From positions 14,916-78,915 of the forward strand of contig CAZCZB010000008.1 in assembly GCA_964502995.1 (NCBI GenBank): a stretch of 64,000 nucleotides of DNA, read 5' to 3'. This DNA is from Bin87 sp964502995 (lineage in GTDB: Bacteria > Chloroflexota > Dehalococcoidia > Lucifugimonadales > UBA3495). A model generated the notes under the pieces. It searched no databases, was not told where the DNA came from, and was given only the letters and a program-made list of their open reading frames with translations. Below, one piece after another: positions 1 through 7,587 of this stretch (the stretch's first letter is position 1; each line of letters begins with the position of its first letter). The position numbers were made by a program, and so were the translations under genes.

Positions 1-806
1 GGCGCGGTCCAGGACAAAGTGATGCCTGGGCTGTCTGTGGCGGCGGTTGCCGTCAGTCCGGTGGGCGGCGATACTGCAGCGGCCGGCACGGTTACCTCAA
101 CAACGGTCGAACCCGGTCCGGCGCCTGCGGCGTTGATCCCGGCCACCTGGTAGTGATAGGTGGCGCCGGCAGTTACGGTGGAGTCGGTGTACGACGTGTC
201 CGTCGAAGCCGTGTCGGAGACCAGCGGGGTCAGTGCGTCGGCGGTGGCGCCGCGCTGGATGTTGAAGCCGGTTACGTTCTCACTGGCCGGCGGCGCGTTC
301 CAGGTGAGCGTAACGCTGGGTGTGGCGGCGGCGGTGGCGGTGAGTCCGGTGGTTTGGCCAGGTGGGCTGCTGGAGACAACGCCGGTGAGGACTGCGGACC
401 ACGGCCCCGACCATGGGCCGTTATTATGGCCGCCGGAGTCGAAGCGCGCTCTGATTTGCATCTTGTACGTAGCGCCTTCGTCCAGCCCGGTCAGCGTGAT
501 CGAGGTGGCGGATCCCGCCAGGTATTCGTTGCCCCGTTGGGCTTCGTTTTCGTTTTGGTACGACAAGAAATCCAAGCCCTGGCGTGCCCAACGGATGCGG
601 TAGCTGTCGGGCGCCGGGTTGGCGGTGGACCAGCTTATGGCCAGCGTGCCGGGGCTGTCGCTGCTCAGGGTGATGTTGGGAACGGCGGCCCCCTGTTGCG
701 CGTCTGCCGGAGTAGCTATGATGAGCGTCGTTACGGCCAACGCGGTGAATATAGCGCTGAGGCGCACTGGGATTGAACGCAGGGGATTCAGGTATTGCCA
801 CGTCAT
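1..806 (-). CDS. Secreted fibronectin type III repeat protein (3' end beyond window)
   Basis: The reverse strand is open from an ATG at 806 to the window edge (268 residues visible, no stop). An AAGGAG ribosome site (815-820) lies 8 nt upstream, which fixes the start. Residues 1-36 form a signal peptide: basic start, hydrophobic core around AIFTALAVTTLIIAT, likely cleavage after ADA. Two FN3 domains follow (about 41-140 and 143-235), and a third begins near 245 with the recurring phrase PTGLTATAA and conserved Trp (LTLSW/LTWNA type). Such proteins are usually exported surface or cell-wall proteins, with FN3 units acting as spacers or binding modules. The catalytic or anchoring part, if any, lies outside the window, so no specific function is claimed. 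The gene is divergent from the PAS-LuxR gene at 1287. Confidence 0.85.
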   Translation of the reverse strand, partial: MTWQYLNPLRSIPVRLSAIFTALAVTTLIIATPADAQQGAAVPNITLSSDSPGTLAISWSTANPAPDSYRIRWARQGLDFLSYQNENEAQRGNEYLAGSATSITLTGLDEGATYKMQIRARFDSGGHNNGPWSGPWSAVLTGVVSSSPPGQTTGLTATAAATPSVTLTWNAPPASENVTGFNIQRGATADALTPLVSDTASTDTSYTDSTVTAGATYHYQVAGINAAGAGPGSTVVEVTVPAAAVSPPTGLTATAATDSPGITLSWTA

Positions 807-1286
807 TGATCAATCTCCTTGTCGCTATCTGCTATCCGGGCCGGCGCGGGTTGCGGCTCCGGATTTCCGGGGCTGGTACGGATTGCCGATGGGGCATCCC
901 GTTTTTCGCCCTTGATCCGTACTGGTCGAATTAGTACGAATATATTAGCATACGACACTATAACAGCAGAATAATGCTATTGAAAGATGGCAGTACCGTT
1001 TTACCGATGATGGGATTATATGGATTTATGCTCCATTACTGACACGTAATCGCCGTGAACGGTGCTATTATGCAAAGAATTCGCCTGGCAACTCCGTGTT
1101 AGCTTACGCGCACGATGAACTTTAAGTCCGAGGCGTTAGAATCTAATTCAGAACCAGGGGCGCTCGCGGCGCAGGGTGGTTCCGGGATGGATGGCGTTTC
1201 TGCGTCAATCAGCCTCGGCGAATTCATCCGCCGGCGTTGATTATTGATATCATGATGCTATATTGGTAGTTCAGGGCTATTAGGAA
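807..1286. other. AT-rich divergent intergenic region
   Basis: 480 bp separates the secreted FN3 gene from the PAS-LuxR regulator. The stretch 920-1120 is clearly AT-richer than its surroundings and should hold both promoters. A TTGATT...TATATT pair near 1237-1265 could serve the regulator, but the match is weak. No gene is seen here. Confidence 0.4.
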
Positions 1287-2129
1287 TTGAGTAATTTGAC
1301 TACATCATCCGAGGATCGTGTTTCTGGACGGTACGCCGTTAAGTCGGTATCGTTCAATGTGCCGGTTGCATCGGGATCGGAAATCAGCTTCAGCGCTGCA
1401 TCGCCGTCTTATAACGAAATGGCGGCGGTGTTGGCTTGGAAAGGCGACTTTGTGACGTCGGACGGATTATTTACGTTGCTGTCGTTTGCCCCCTGTGGCG
1501 TTTACGCGGTGACGATGGATCAGAGCGTGGTCTTCTGGAACCGCGCTGCTGAGCGTATTACGGGACACTTGGCTCACGAGGTAATCGGCCGCAAGTGTTA
1601 TGAGATCGGAGCGGCCCCCAACCATCGCGGGCTTACCGAGGAATGCGTTGCCGGCTGTGCGTTGATGAAGCACGTACGCGCCGGACTGGTGCCGGCGCGT
1701 ACAATGGTCCGATTGTTGTGTTCGGACGGTCAGCGGAAATGGGTCACGGTCAACCCGATGGTGGTGGACGGTGTGGTTGGCGATGCTCCACTGATGATAC
1801 ATCTGTTTGACGAAACTCCCGAGGCCCTGGGCAGGACTGGGGGTTCTTTGTCCGACGCCGTGGAGGAATCTGACGGTCGTTACGATGTGGGCGCCATGGC
1901 GCCTGAGGGCTCCAATGGGGTTGAACAAACGGGGCTGAGTCGGCGCGAAATGCAGGTGTTGTACTTGCTTTCCGAGGGGCGAAATAACGCGGAGATTTCC
2001 GCCGCCCTGTCCATAAGTCTTTACACTGTGCGCAATCATGTTAGAAACGTGAGGAAAAAGTTGGGTGCCGCAACTAAATTGGAAGCGGTCATAAATGCCG
2101 TCCGAATGGGCGTAATCACGTTGAGATGA
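1287..2129 (+). CDS. PAS domain-containing LuxR-family transcriptional regulator
   Basis: 280 residues from a TTG start. A PAS-like sensor domain spans about residues 60-165 (FAPCGVYAVTMDQSVVFWNRAAERITG, read in parts, is the classic PAS opening). It includes a Cys-containing loop (GRKCYEIGA, EECVAGCAL) that might bind a metal or haem-like cofactor; that is speculation. A linker (165-215) leads to a LuxR/GerE helix-turn-helix at about 216-275, with LSRREMQVLYLLSEG and the recognition helix ISLYTVRNHVRNVRKKLG. It lacks a receiver domain, so it probably senses a ligand or redox state directly. The downstream sensor-like gene starts 25 bp later and is probably co-transcribed. An internal ATG near 1418 is a possible alternative start but would not remove the PAS domain. 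Confidence 0.85.
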   Translation: MSNLTTSSEDRVSGRYAVKSVSFNVPVASGSEISFSAASPSYNEMAAVLAWKGDFVTSDGLFTLLSFAPCGVYAVTMDQSVVFWNRAAERITGHLAHEVIGRKCYEIGAAPNHRGLTEECVAGCALMKHVRAGLVPARTMVRLLCSDGQRKWVTVNPMVVDGVVGDAPLMIHLFDETPEALGRTGGSLSDAVEESDGRYDVGAMAPEGSNGVEQTGLSRREMQVLYLLSEGRNNAEISAALSISLYTVRNHVRNVRKKLGAATKLEAVINAVRMGVITLR

Positions 2130-2154
2130 TCGCTGGTATGGAGGCTTTGGACCG

Positions 2155-3639
2155 ATGCTTGAAGCAAGCTGGGTGGACGACGATTCCACCCTCGACCTGC
2201 TTGATAGTGTGAGCCGGCTGTGGCTCCGTGTTGGAAGGGAACTTGACGTTGCGGTGGTGCTCTCGGTTGCGGCCGAGGGGGCGCGAAGCATGTCTGGCGC
2301 GGACGTCGTTGAAGTTACTTTTCACGGAGATCCGGACGGCGCAGCCCAGACTGTGGTGGTTGGTGATCCCGTGCTTCTGGAAGTGCCACGGGATGTCGAT
2401 GTTATCCCGGTGCTCCAGGCCGATGAGCGTGTGGGCACAATCAGGCTGGTTTTTGCAGATGGCCAGCGGCTGAGCCCCCGATTCGGGCGGCTCTTGGATA
2501 TTTTCGCCGGGCACGTGGGTGTGGCTCTGAAAAACGCCGGTGTCTATCAGGAACTCACCAGCGATTGCGCAGAACGTGAGGCTATTACGCACTCTGGTGT
2601 GGTCGGTGGCCTGGTGGTCGACGCGTCTGATGGCAAGATTGCGTCGATGACCAAGGGCTTTGCCGCCGTGCTGTCCCAGTGGGGCGCGGCCGAGTCCGAT
2701 TGGCAGCGCACCTTGGACCTTTTGAGTTACCGGATGCCGGACGGCACCGTGGTGAAGATGGGAAGCCCCCAGTACATCGAGGCCGTGGGCTCCGGCATAG
2801 CCCTTCAATGGGAGCCCATCGAGGTGCTGGGTCCCGGAGGTTTTGTCTGGCCGGTGGTTGCCAGCGCCAAACCCGTCTTCGGCTCTGATGGGCAGGTGGT
2901 GTTTGTGGTCGTTGCTTTGCAATCGGGCCCGCCTGCAGATCTGTTGGCCCGGTTGCGTACCGATTTTGCCCAGATGATTGGGCGGTCGTTGAGCTCGTCA
3001 TTGACGGCCATCCAGGGCACCACCTCATATGCTCTGGCGTCGGCTGGTGAGCTGGAGGCGGTGCAGGTTGCCGGGTTGTTCGGTGTGATCGGGGACCAGG
3101 CGTCGCGCATGGCGTCGTATCTCAACGACCTGGCCCGATTGAGCGTTCTCGAAGCGGGTATCCAGGGCGTGGCCACGCAGCCGGTGCGGGTGGCGGAGTT
3201 GGTGGAGGAAGCCAGGCTCGCTGCTGCTGCCCGGGATTACGAGCGGCATCTGGTGGGATGGTATTCGGATCTGGACCTCGTGGTGAATGTCGATCCCAAG
3301 CCGGCGGTTCGTTGCATGATCGCCATGGTTGAGGAGTTGGTGCGTAGCGCCGTGGAACCCCCGGCGGTCCGCCTGTCGGTTTCCCAACAGGCATGCGAGG
3401 TCTGTTTCGTGGTCGAACGTGGCTTTGAAGGAGAACCCGAATTCGCCTCCCTGGCTACGGCCGGAGCGTTAAGTTCGTGGCGGAACGGATTCGGCGGTGT
3501 TGATCCGCGGTTGGCGCTGACGGTCAGGTTCTGGGCCGAGTATATCAAGGCGCTTGGCGGTAATTTCATCGCCGAGAGTGAGGCGGCCACCGGTGCGGCC
3601 AGGTTTGTGTTCAGGTTACCGGTGGCAACCTGCGAATGA
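2155..3639 (+). CDS. GAF/PAS sensor protein with degenerate histidine-kinase core
   Basis: 494 residues; ATG preceded by GGAGG 10 nt upstream. The N-terminal part (about 12-130) looks like GAF, followed by a PAS-like section (about 140-255). Residues 262-335 align with a HisKA dimerisation helix, but the H-box that should read HELRTPL reads RSLSSSL, so the phospho-acceptor His is absent. The C-terminal part (340-490) resembles an HATPase fold, yet the N-box is EELVRSAVE without its Asn, and the DxGxG box is replaced by ERGFEG. It is therefore unlikely to be an active kinase. It lies in an apparent operon with the PAS-LuxR gene, which suggests a sensing partner or anti-regulator. The terminator at 3661 closes the unit. 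Confidence 0.75.
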   Translation: MLEASWVDDDSTLDLLDSVSRLWLRVGRELDVAVVLSVAAEGARSMSGADVVEVTFHGDPDGAAQTVVVGDPVLLEVPRDVDVIPVLQADERVGTIRLVFADGQRLSPRFGRLLDIFAGHVGVALKNAGVYQELTSDCAEREAITHSGVVGGLVVDASDGKIASMTKGFAAVLSQWGAAESDWQRTLDLLSYRMPDGTVVKMGSPQYIEAVGSGIALQWEPIEVLGPGGFVWPVVASAKPVFGSDGQVVFVVVALQSGPPADLLARLRTDFAQMIGRSLSSSLTAIQGTTSYALASAGELEAVQVAGLFGVIGDQASRMASYLNDLARLSVLEAGIQGVATQPVRVAELVEEARLAAAARDYERHLVGWYSDLDLVVNVDPKPAVRCMIAMVEELVRSAVEPPAVRLSVSQQACEVCFVVERGFEGEPEFASLATAGALSSWRNGFGGVDPRLALTVRFWAEYIKALGGNFIAESEAATGAARFVFRLPVATCE

Positions 3640-3660
3640 TCTGAAAATGCTGGAATGCCA

Positions 3661-3691
3661 AACCCGCCGGACCGGATCCGGCGGGTTTTTT
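3661..3691 (+). terminator. Rho-independent terminator after the regulator pair
   Basis: Perfect 10-bp stem (AACCCGCCGG at 3661-3670 with CCGGCGGGTT at 3678-3687), 7-nt loop, and a run of six T ending at 3691. It lies 22 bp after the stop of the sensor-like gene. Confidence 0.9.
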
Positions 3692-3849
3692 GGTATTGGT
3701 CCACGGGCTGAGTCGATTCGTTTTGGTTGAATGGCATTGATGGACCAGCAGGGTGTTGAAATTGGCGGCGGCATGAGTGGCGGGTGGTAGGATTGGCCAA
3801 CTGCAGTAGGGAGGGGTTCCCATGAGAGGCAGAGCGGCTCGACAGGCCA

Positions 3850-3864
3850 TCCGCCTTCGGCGGA
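3850..3864. repeat. TCCGCC-TTC-GGCGGA palindrome
   Basis: Perfect 6-bp arms around TTC. It lies 28 bp inside the transposase pseudogene and separates the ATG from the rest of the reading frame. Confidence 0.8.
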
Positions 3865-4085
3865 ACGGCGGTTACGGCGGACGCCCTGGTGCCCCAGCGC
3901 CATCCCATACGGCGCATCAAGCCCCTGGTGGATCAGGCCCTGGCCGAACTCTCTCCCTCCTTTGACCGGATGTATGCGGCCAATGTGAGGGCGTCGATAC
4001 CGCCGGAGCACCTGCTGAAAGCCTGCCTGCTGATGGCGCTGTTCTCGGTGCGCAGCGAGCGGCAGTTCTGCGAGCGGCTGGAGTA

Positions 4086-4100
4086 TCCTCCACAGGCGGA
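4086..4100. repeat. TCCtCC-ACA-GGCGGA palindrome (one mismatch)
   Basis: It replaces the codons expected between GAGTAT and CTGTTCAAG of the transposase and changes the frame. Confidence 0.7.
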
Positions 4101-4138
4101 CTGTTCAAGTGGTTCCTGGACCTGAACATCATGGACCA

Positions 4139-4153
4139 TCCGCCTTTGGCGAA
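4139..4153. repeat. TCCGCC-TTT-GGCGaA palindrome (one mismatch)
   Basis: It sits between the codons for MDHP and HSVFAKN of the transposase and breaks the frame. Confidence 0.7.
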
Positions 4154-4182
4154 ACCACTCGGTGTTTGCCAAGAACAAACAG

Positions 4183-4197
4183 TCCGCCACAGGCGGA
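4183..4197. repeat. TCCGCC-ACA-GGCGGA palindrome
   Basis: A perfect copy whose flanks extend the symmetry to AG...CT. It lies within the transposase pseudogene; here the reading frame is kept locally. Confidence 0.8.
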
Positions 4198-4294
4198 CTG
4201 GACGCCGACGTGGCCCGGGAGTTTCTGCTGGAGATCGTGGAGCAGGCTCGTCGGCAAAGGTTACTGTCGGAGGAACACTTCAGTGTGGATCGGA

Positions 4295-4309
4295 TCCGCC
4301 TGTGGCGGA
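4295..4309. repeat. TCCGCC-TGT-GGCGGA palindrome
   Basis: A perfect copy; flanking A and T extend it to ATCCGCC...GGCGGAT. It interrupts the transposase between FSVD and LEAWAS, close to where the first catalytic Asp of the family lies. Confidence 0.8.
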
Positions 4310-5075
4310 TTGGAAGCGTGGGCGTCGGTGAAGAGCTTCCGCCCCAAGGATGAGGACCCGCCGCCGTCTGAGGGTGGGGGACGCGATGCGGAGGTGGACT
4401 TTCGTGGTGAGCGGCGGAGCAACGATACCCACCGGTTCACCACTGATCCGGAGGCCAGGCTGGCCAGGAAGGGCCAGGGGAAAGAAGCGAAGCTGTGCTG
4501 CAGTGCCCACGTGTTGATGGAAATCGGGAGGGCCTGGTGGTGGACGTGCGCCTCACTCCGGCGGATGGTGCATCGGAACGGGAGGCGGCGTTGGCAATGT
4601 TGTCAGAAGTGCCTGGGCACAGACGCATCACCGTGGGCGCCGACCGTGCTACGACACTCGGGGCTTTGTCAGGGGATGCCGGAGGTCTCGGGTAACGCCT
4701 CACGTGGCCCAGAAGCAGCGCTCGGCCATTGACCGGCGCACCACTCGGCACCAGGGGTATCGGTTCAGCCAGCGGGTCAGGAAACGGCTCGAGGAGGTCT
4801 TTGGCTGGGTGAAGACGGTGGGAGGTGGCCGGAAACTGCGGTACTGCGGTGTGGAACGCAACCGGTTCTGGATGGAGATGACCACGGCCAGCTACAACCT
4901 GGTGCGATTGGCGAAACTGACTCCAGTGGCAGCGTGAACCTTGGGACAGGTCTGTCCTGAGCACCGCCGCCGACGCTCCGTAACCTGCTGGGCAGCCCGC
5001 TTCACTCACCAACCCAAGGCTGGCCCGCAGATTGGCGGCCAATCATCACCGCCTTCCCGCCAGGCAACCACTCAT

Positions 5076-5396
5076 GTCAACACCCTGCTGAACATCGAAC
5101 CCTCAGAGATCGTATTCCCCAGGCGAGGAATTGACGGGTGGTGCCGACCGACGGTGATGTCTCGTGTGGTGTCGCGCATGGCCGATCTTGCCGGCTGCCC
5201 TAAAATCACCCTCCACAGTCTGCGCCACTTTCATGCGTCAGGGCTGCTGCAGTCAGGGGTGAGCCTTCCCGTAACTGCGGAGAGGCAGGGGCGCTCCAGC
5301 CCGGCCATAACCTTGCAGATTTACGCCCACTGCCTTCCCAGCTGGCAAAAAGGCGCGGCAAAGGCGTTCGCAGACCTGATGCGAAACGCCGCGTGA
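5076..5396 (+). pseudogene. Tyrosine recombinase (phage integrase) C-terminal fragment
   Basis: About 106 residues match the C-terminal catalytic lobe of a tyrosine site-specific recombinase: a box-II-like LHSLRHFHASGLLQSG, then SSPAITLQIYAHCLP with the nucleophilic Tyr in IYAH. The usual LGH before SSPAIT reads QGR, so a catalytic His is lost. The N-terminal arm-binding and core-binding domains and the first catalytic Arg are absent. The open frame continues upstream to 4941, but that part is unlike an integrase. It adjoins the transposase remnant, so this stretch looks like an old mobile-element graveyard. Confidence 0.7.
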
Positions 5397-5818
5397 ATTG
5401 CTGGACAAATTGCCGGCATGGCACATTACTGCACAGCCCTGCAAATGGAGATTTGAGTAGGCACTCTCACCCCACAGCGCTGTACGATACCCCACTTTTG
5501 CACTACCATCGGCTCCAGCGCCAGGCAGATGACCGCCCCGAATTCGGGGCGGTCATCGTATTGGTTGTAACGATTTTGTTGCAGCGATCAGTCGGCCGGC
5601 AAACCCGTATCTGGCGCTGACCATCGTCGTCGGTTGGCGGCGCCCCGGCTTTGACTGCAACCCGATCCGGATTGAATCATGTGGACGGGATCACCCCCGT
5701 GTCGCAACCCAACCGGCGTCTGCCCTGCCTGCCCCGGCTACGCCTGCGGCGCCGGACCATGTGGGCGGACCTCACATCGGCATTTCCACGGTAGCGGGCG
5801 GTTTCGGACCGCCCTCGG
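5397..5818. other. Intergenic region with a strong hairpin
   Basis: About 420 bp without a supported gene between the integrase fragment and narK. It contains a 9-bp perfect GACCGCCCC/GGGGCGGTC hairpin at 5531-5554 (loop GAATTC) with no clear T-run. A second hairpin, GGGCGGT/ACCGCCC at 5796-5814, lies directly after the narK stop and could stabilise or end that transcript, although it also lacks a T-run on the minus strand. Confidence 0.5.
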
Positions 5819-7180
5819 TCAGTCGGCGGCGGCCGGAGCGAAGCCGGCGCGCTCGGCCAGCGCAAGATCCAGAATGCGTTTCTCCTCGCGCTCGGTTTCC
5901 GGCGAGAACCTCACCGCCAGCGCCAACGACGCCGCCACCATCACGGCGATTCCCACGATGAGCAGCGCGTCGGCGTAGCTGAGGCTTTCCGCTCGGAAAA
6001 GGAACCCGAAGGCCACCGCGCCGGCGTTGCCGCCCGCGCCCACTATGCCCGCCACCGAGCCCAATGCTCCGCGGTTTATGAAGGGAACCACCGAGAACGT
6101 CGCGCCCTCCGACATCTGCACAAACAGGCTGAACACGATCATCGCGCCCACGGCCAGCAACAACGTGGCCATCTGCGAAAACAGTATCAGGGCCAGCCCT
6201 TCCACCAGCAGGACGCCGCCCAAGAACAGCACCCGACCCTTGAGACCGAACCGGATGCCCATCTTGTCGCCGAAGAATCCGCCCAGCGTCCGCGCAAAAA
6301 TGTTCATCAGGCCGAACGTTCCGGCGATGATGCCCGCGGTGGCCAGGTTCAGCTCAAAGCGATCATAGTAATACAGGGCGGCGATGTTGTTGATGGTCAA
6401 TTCCACGCCGAAGCACGCGCCGTAGATGACGAACAACGCCCAGACGCGAGGGTCCCGGGCCGCCTCCAGAAACGACCCCTTCGACGCTGCCGCCGAGGGC
6501 ATCAGTCCCCTGGCCCGCAGGTCGCGGTAGTTTCCCTGGGGGCAGTCCTGAGTGAACATGTAGTAGGCCACCCCCACCAGCATCAGCGCCGCGCCCGGTA
6601 TCACCATCGCGATCCGCCAGCCGAAAACCTCGCCGACGCCGAACATCAGCACTCCGGCCAGCACCAGGGGCATGACCATCTGTGTGACGCCGCCGCCCAT
6701 GTTTCCCCAACCCGCCGTGGTGGCGTTGGCCGTGCCCACCACGTTGGGCGCGAACATCACCGACGTGTGGTACTGGGTGATGACGAAAGACGCGCCGATC
6801 ACGCCGATGGCCAAACGCAGCAGCAGGAACGTTTCGTAGCTCTGCGCCAGGCCGATGCACATCACCGGAATGGCTCCCACCACCAGCAGACCGCTGTAGG
6901 CCAACCGGGGGCCGATGCGGTCGCAGAGCCAACCGAATACCAGCCGCGCCACGATGGTGATGGCCACCGAGGCGATGATCGTGTTGCCGATCTGCGTTTT
7001 GGTCAGCAGCAGATCCTCTCTCACCACCGCCATCAGCGGCGCGATACCGAACCACCCGAAGAAGCACAGGAAGAAGGCAAACCAGGCAAGGTGAAAGGTG
7101 CGCATCTGGGGAGACGCCACGCTCAACAGGCGTATCCGGGTGGCTTTGCCGCCGTCCGCGACGACATTCGACAGGCTCAT
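5819..7180 (-). CDS. narK: Nitrate/nitrite MFS transporter, NarK/NrtP type
   Basis: 453 residues and about 12 membrane segments, the usual length for this family. It carries the nitrate-nitrite-porter signature AGWGNMGGGVTQMVMP (about residue 145) and the MFS loop motif FGWLCDRIGPRLAYSG. The conserved Arg in LLLRLAIGVIGASFVITQ is also typical of substrate-binding helices in NarK. Function: inner-membrane uptake of nitrate and/or exchange with nitrite. It is the last gene of the minus-strand nasA-nirB-nirD-narK unit, 34 bp after nirD, which supports an assimilatory rather than respiratory role. Confidence 0.9.
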   Translation of the reverse strand: MSLSNVVADGGKATRIRLLSVASPQMRTFHLAWFAFFLCFFGWFGIAPLMAVVREDLLLTKTQIGNTIIASVAITIVARLVFGWLCDRIGPRLAYSGLLVVGAIPVMCIGLAQSYETFLLLRLAIGVIGASFVITQYHTSVMFAPNVVGTANATTAGWGNMGGGVTQMVMPLVLAGVLMFGVGEVFGWRIAMVIPGAALMLVGVAYYMFTQDCPQGNYRDLRARGLMPSAAASKGSFLEAARDPRVWALFVIYGACFGVELTINNIAALYYYDRFELNLATAGIIAGTFGLMNIFARTLGGFFGDKMGIRFGLKGRVLFLGGVLLVEGLALILFSQMATLLLAVGAMIVFSLFVQMSEGATFSVVPFINRGALGSVAGIVGAGGNAGAVAFGFLFRAESLSYADALLIVGIAVMVAASLALAVRFSPETEREEKRILDLALAERAGFAPAAAD

Positions 7181-7214
7181 TTTTCAACTCCGATGGATAC
7201 TGCGTGTCCAACCG

Positions 7215-7583
7215 TCAGGCGGATGTCCCGACGATGATCTCGCCGGCTTCGTTCAGAGAAACCGGATAGGTTCGCAGCGACGGGCAGTCATTCCCCAGGG
7301 GTTCCCCCGTCGACAGGCTGAATCGGAAATTGTGCAGCGGGCAGACCAATACGTCGCCGCCGATGAGCCCGTCGGCAAGCGGCCCGGCCCGGTGGGGGCA
7401 CTCCGCCTGGGTCGCGCGCACCAGGCCCGACCGGCTGCGAAACACGGCGATCGCCCGTCCGTCAACGTCAAACCGCCGACCCTCGCCAACGGGAATCCGG
7501 TCCACGCTGCCGAGATTGTGCGTTGCCCCTGTGGAAAGATCGGTCACGGCGAATACTTCCTGCGCTTTCGCTACGAGAACCAT
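7215..7583 (-). CDS. nirD: Nitrite reductase small subunit, Rieske-type NirD
   Basis: 122 residues. A Rieske [2Fe-2S] fold is shown by the two ligand boxes CPHRAGPL (about residue 63) and CPLHNFRF (about residue 82), both with intact Cys and His. Many enterobacterial NirD proteins have lost these ligands, so this one belongs to the cluster-containing type. It pairs with NirB for NAD(P)H-dependent reduction of nitrite to ammonium. The start lies 4 bp after the nirB stop, with GAGGTGA upstream, implying translational coupling. Confidence 0.88.
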   Translation of the reverse strand: MVLVAKAQEVFAVTDLSTGATHNLGSVDRIPVGEGRRFDVDGRAIAVFRSRSGLVRATQAECPHRAGPLADGLIGGDVLVCPLHNFRFSLSTGEPLGNDCPSLRTYPVSLNEAGEIIVGTSA

Positions 7584-7587
7584 GTCG

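Larger units (their letters stand above)
3822..4937 (+). pseudogene. Decayed IS5/IS1182-like transposase with inserted palindromes
   Basis: Pieces of one DDE transposase can be read in all three frames. In order they are: a DUF772-type N-terminus (PQRHPIRRIKPLVDQALAEL, LLKACLLMALFSVRSERQF), LFKWFLDLNIMDHP, LLSEEHFSVD, EAWASVKSFRPKDEDPPP, EVDFRGERRSNDTHRFTTDP, HVLMEN...LVVDVRLTPADG, and a C-terminal RLEEVFGWVKTVGGGRKLRY...ASYNLVRLAKL. A start ATG with GAGGGG upstream survives at 3822. At five places a 15-bp TCCGCC-NNN-GGCGGA sequence, or a one-mismatch version, sits in or replaces coding bases and usually shifts the frame (3850, 4086, 4139, 4183, 4295). Single-base losses occur near 4520 (GAAAATCGG reads GAAATCGG) and near 4650 (CGTGGCTAC reads CGTGCTAC). 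No terminal inverted repeats could be fixed by eye. It cannot encode a working transposase. Confidence 0.85.

Noticed and set aside
153..776. Plus-strand open frame in the FN3 region
   Set aside because: Gly/Arg-rich antisense frame; the minus strand has a signal peptide, a ribosome site and FN3 domains.
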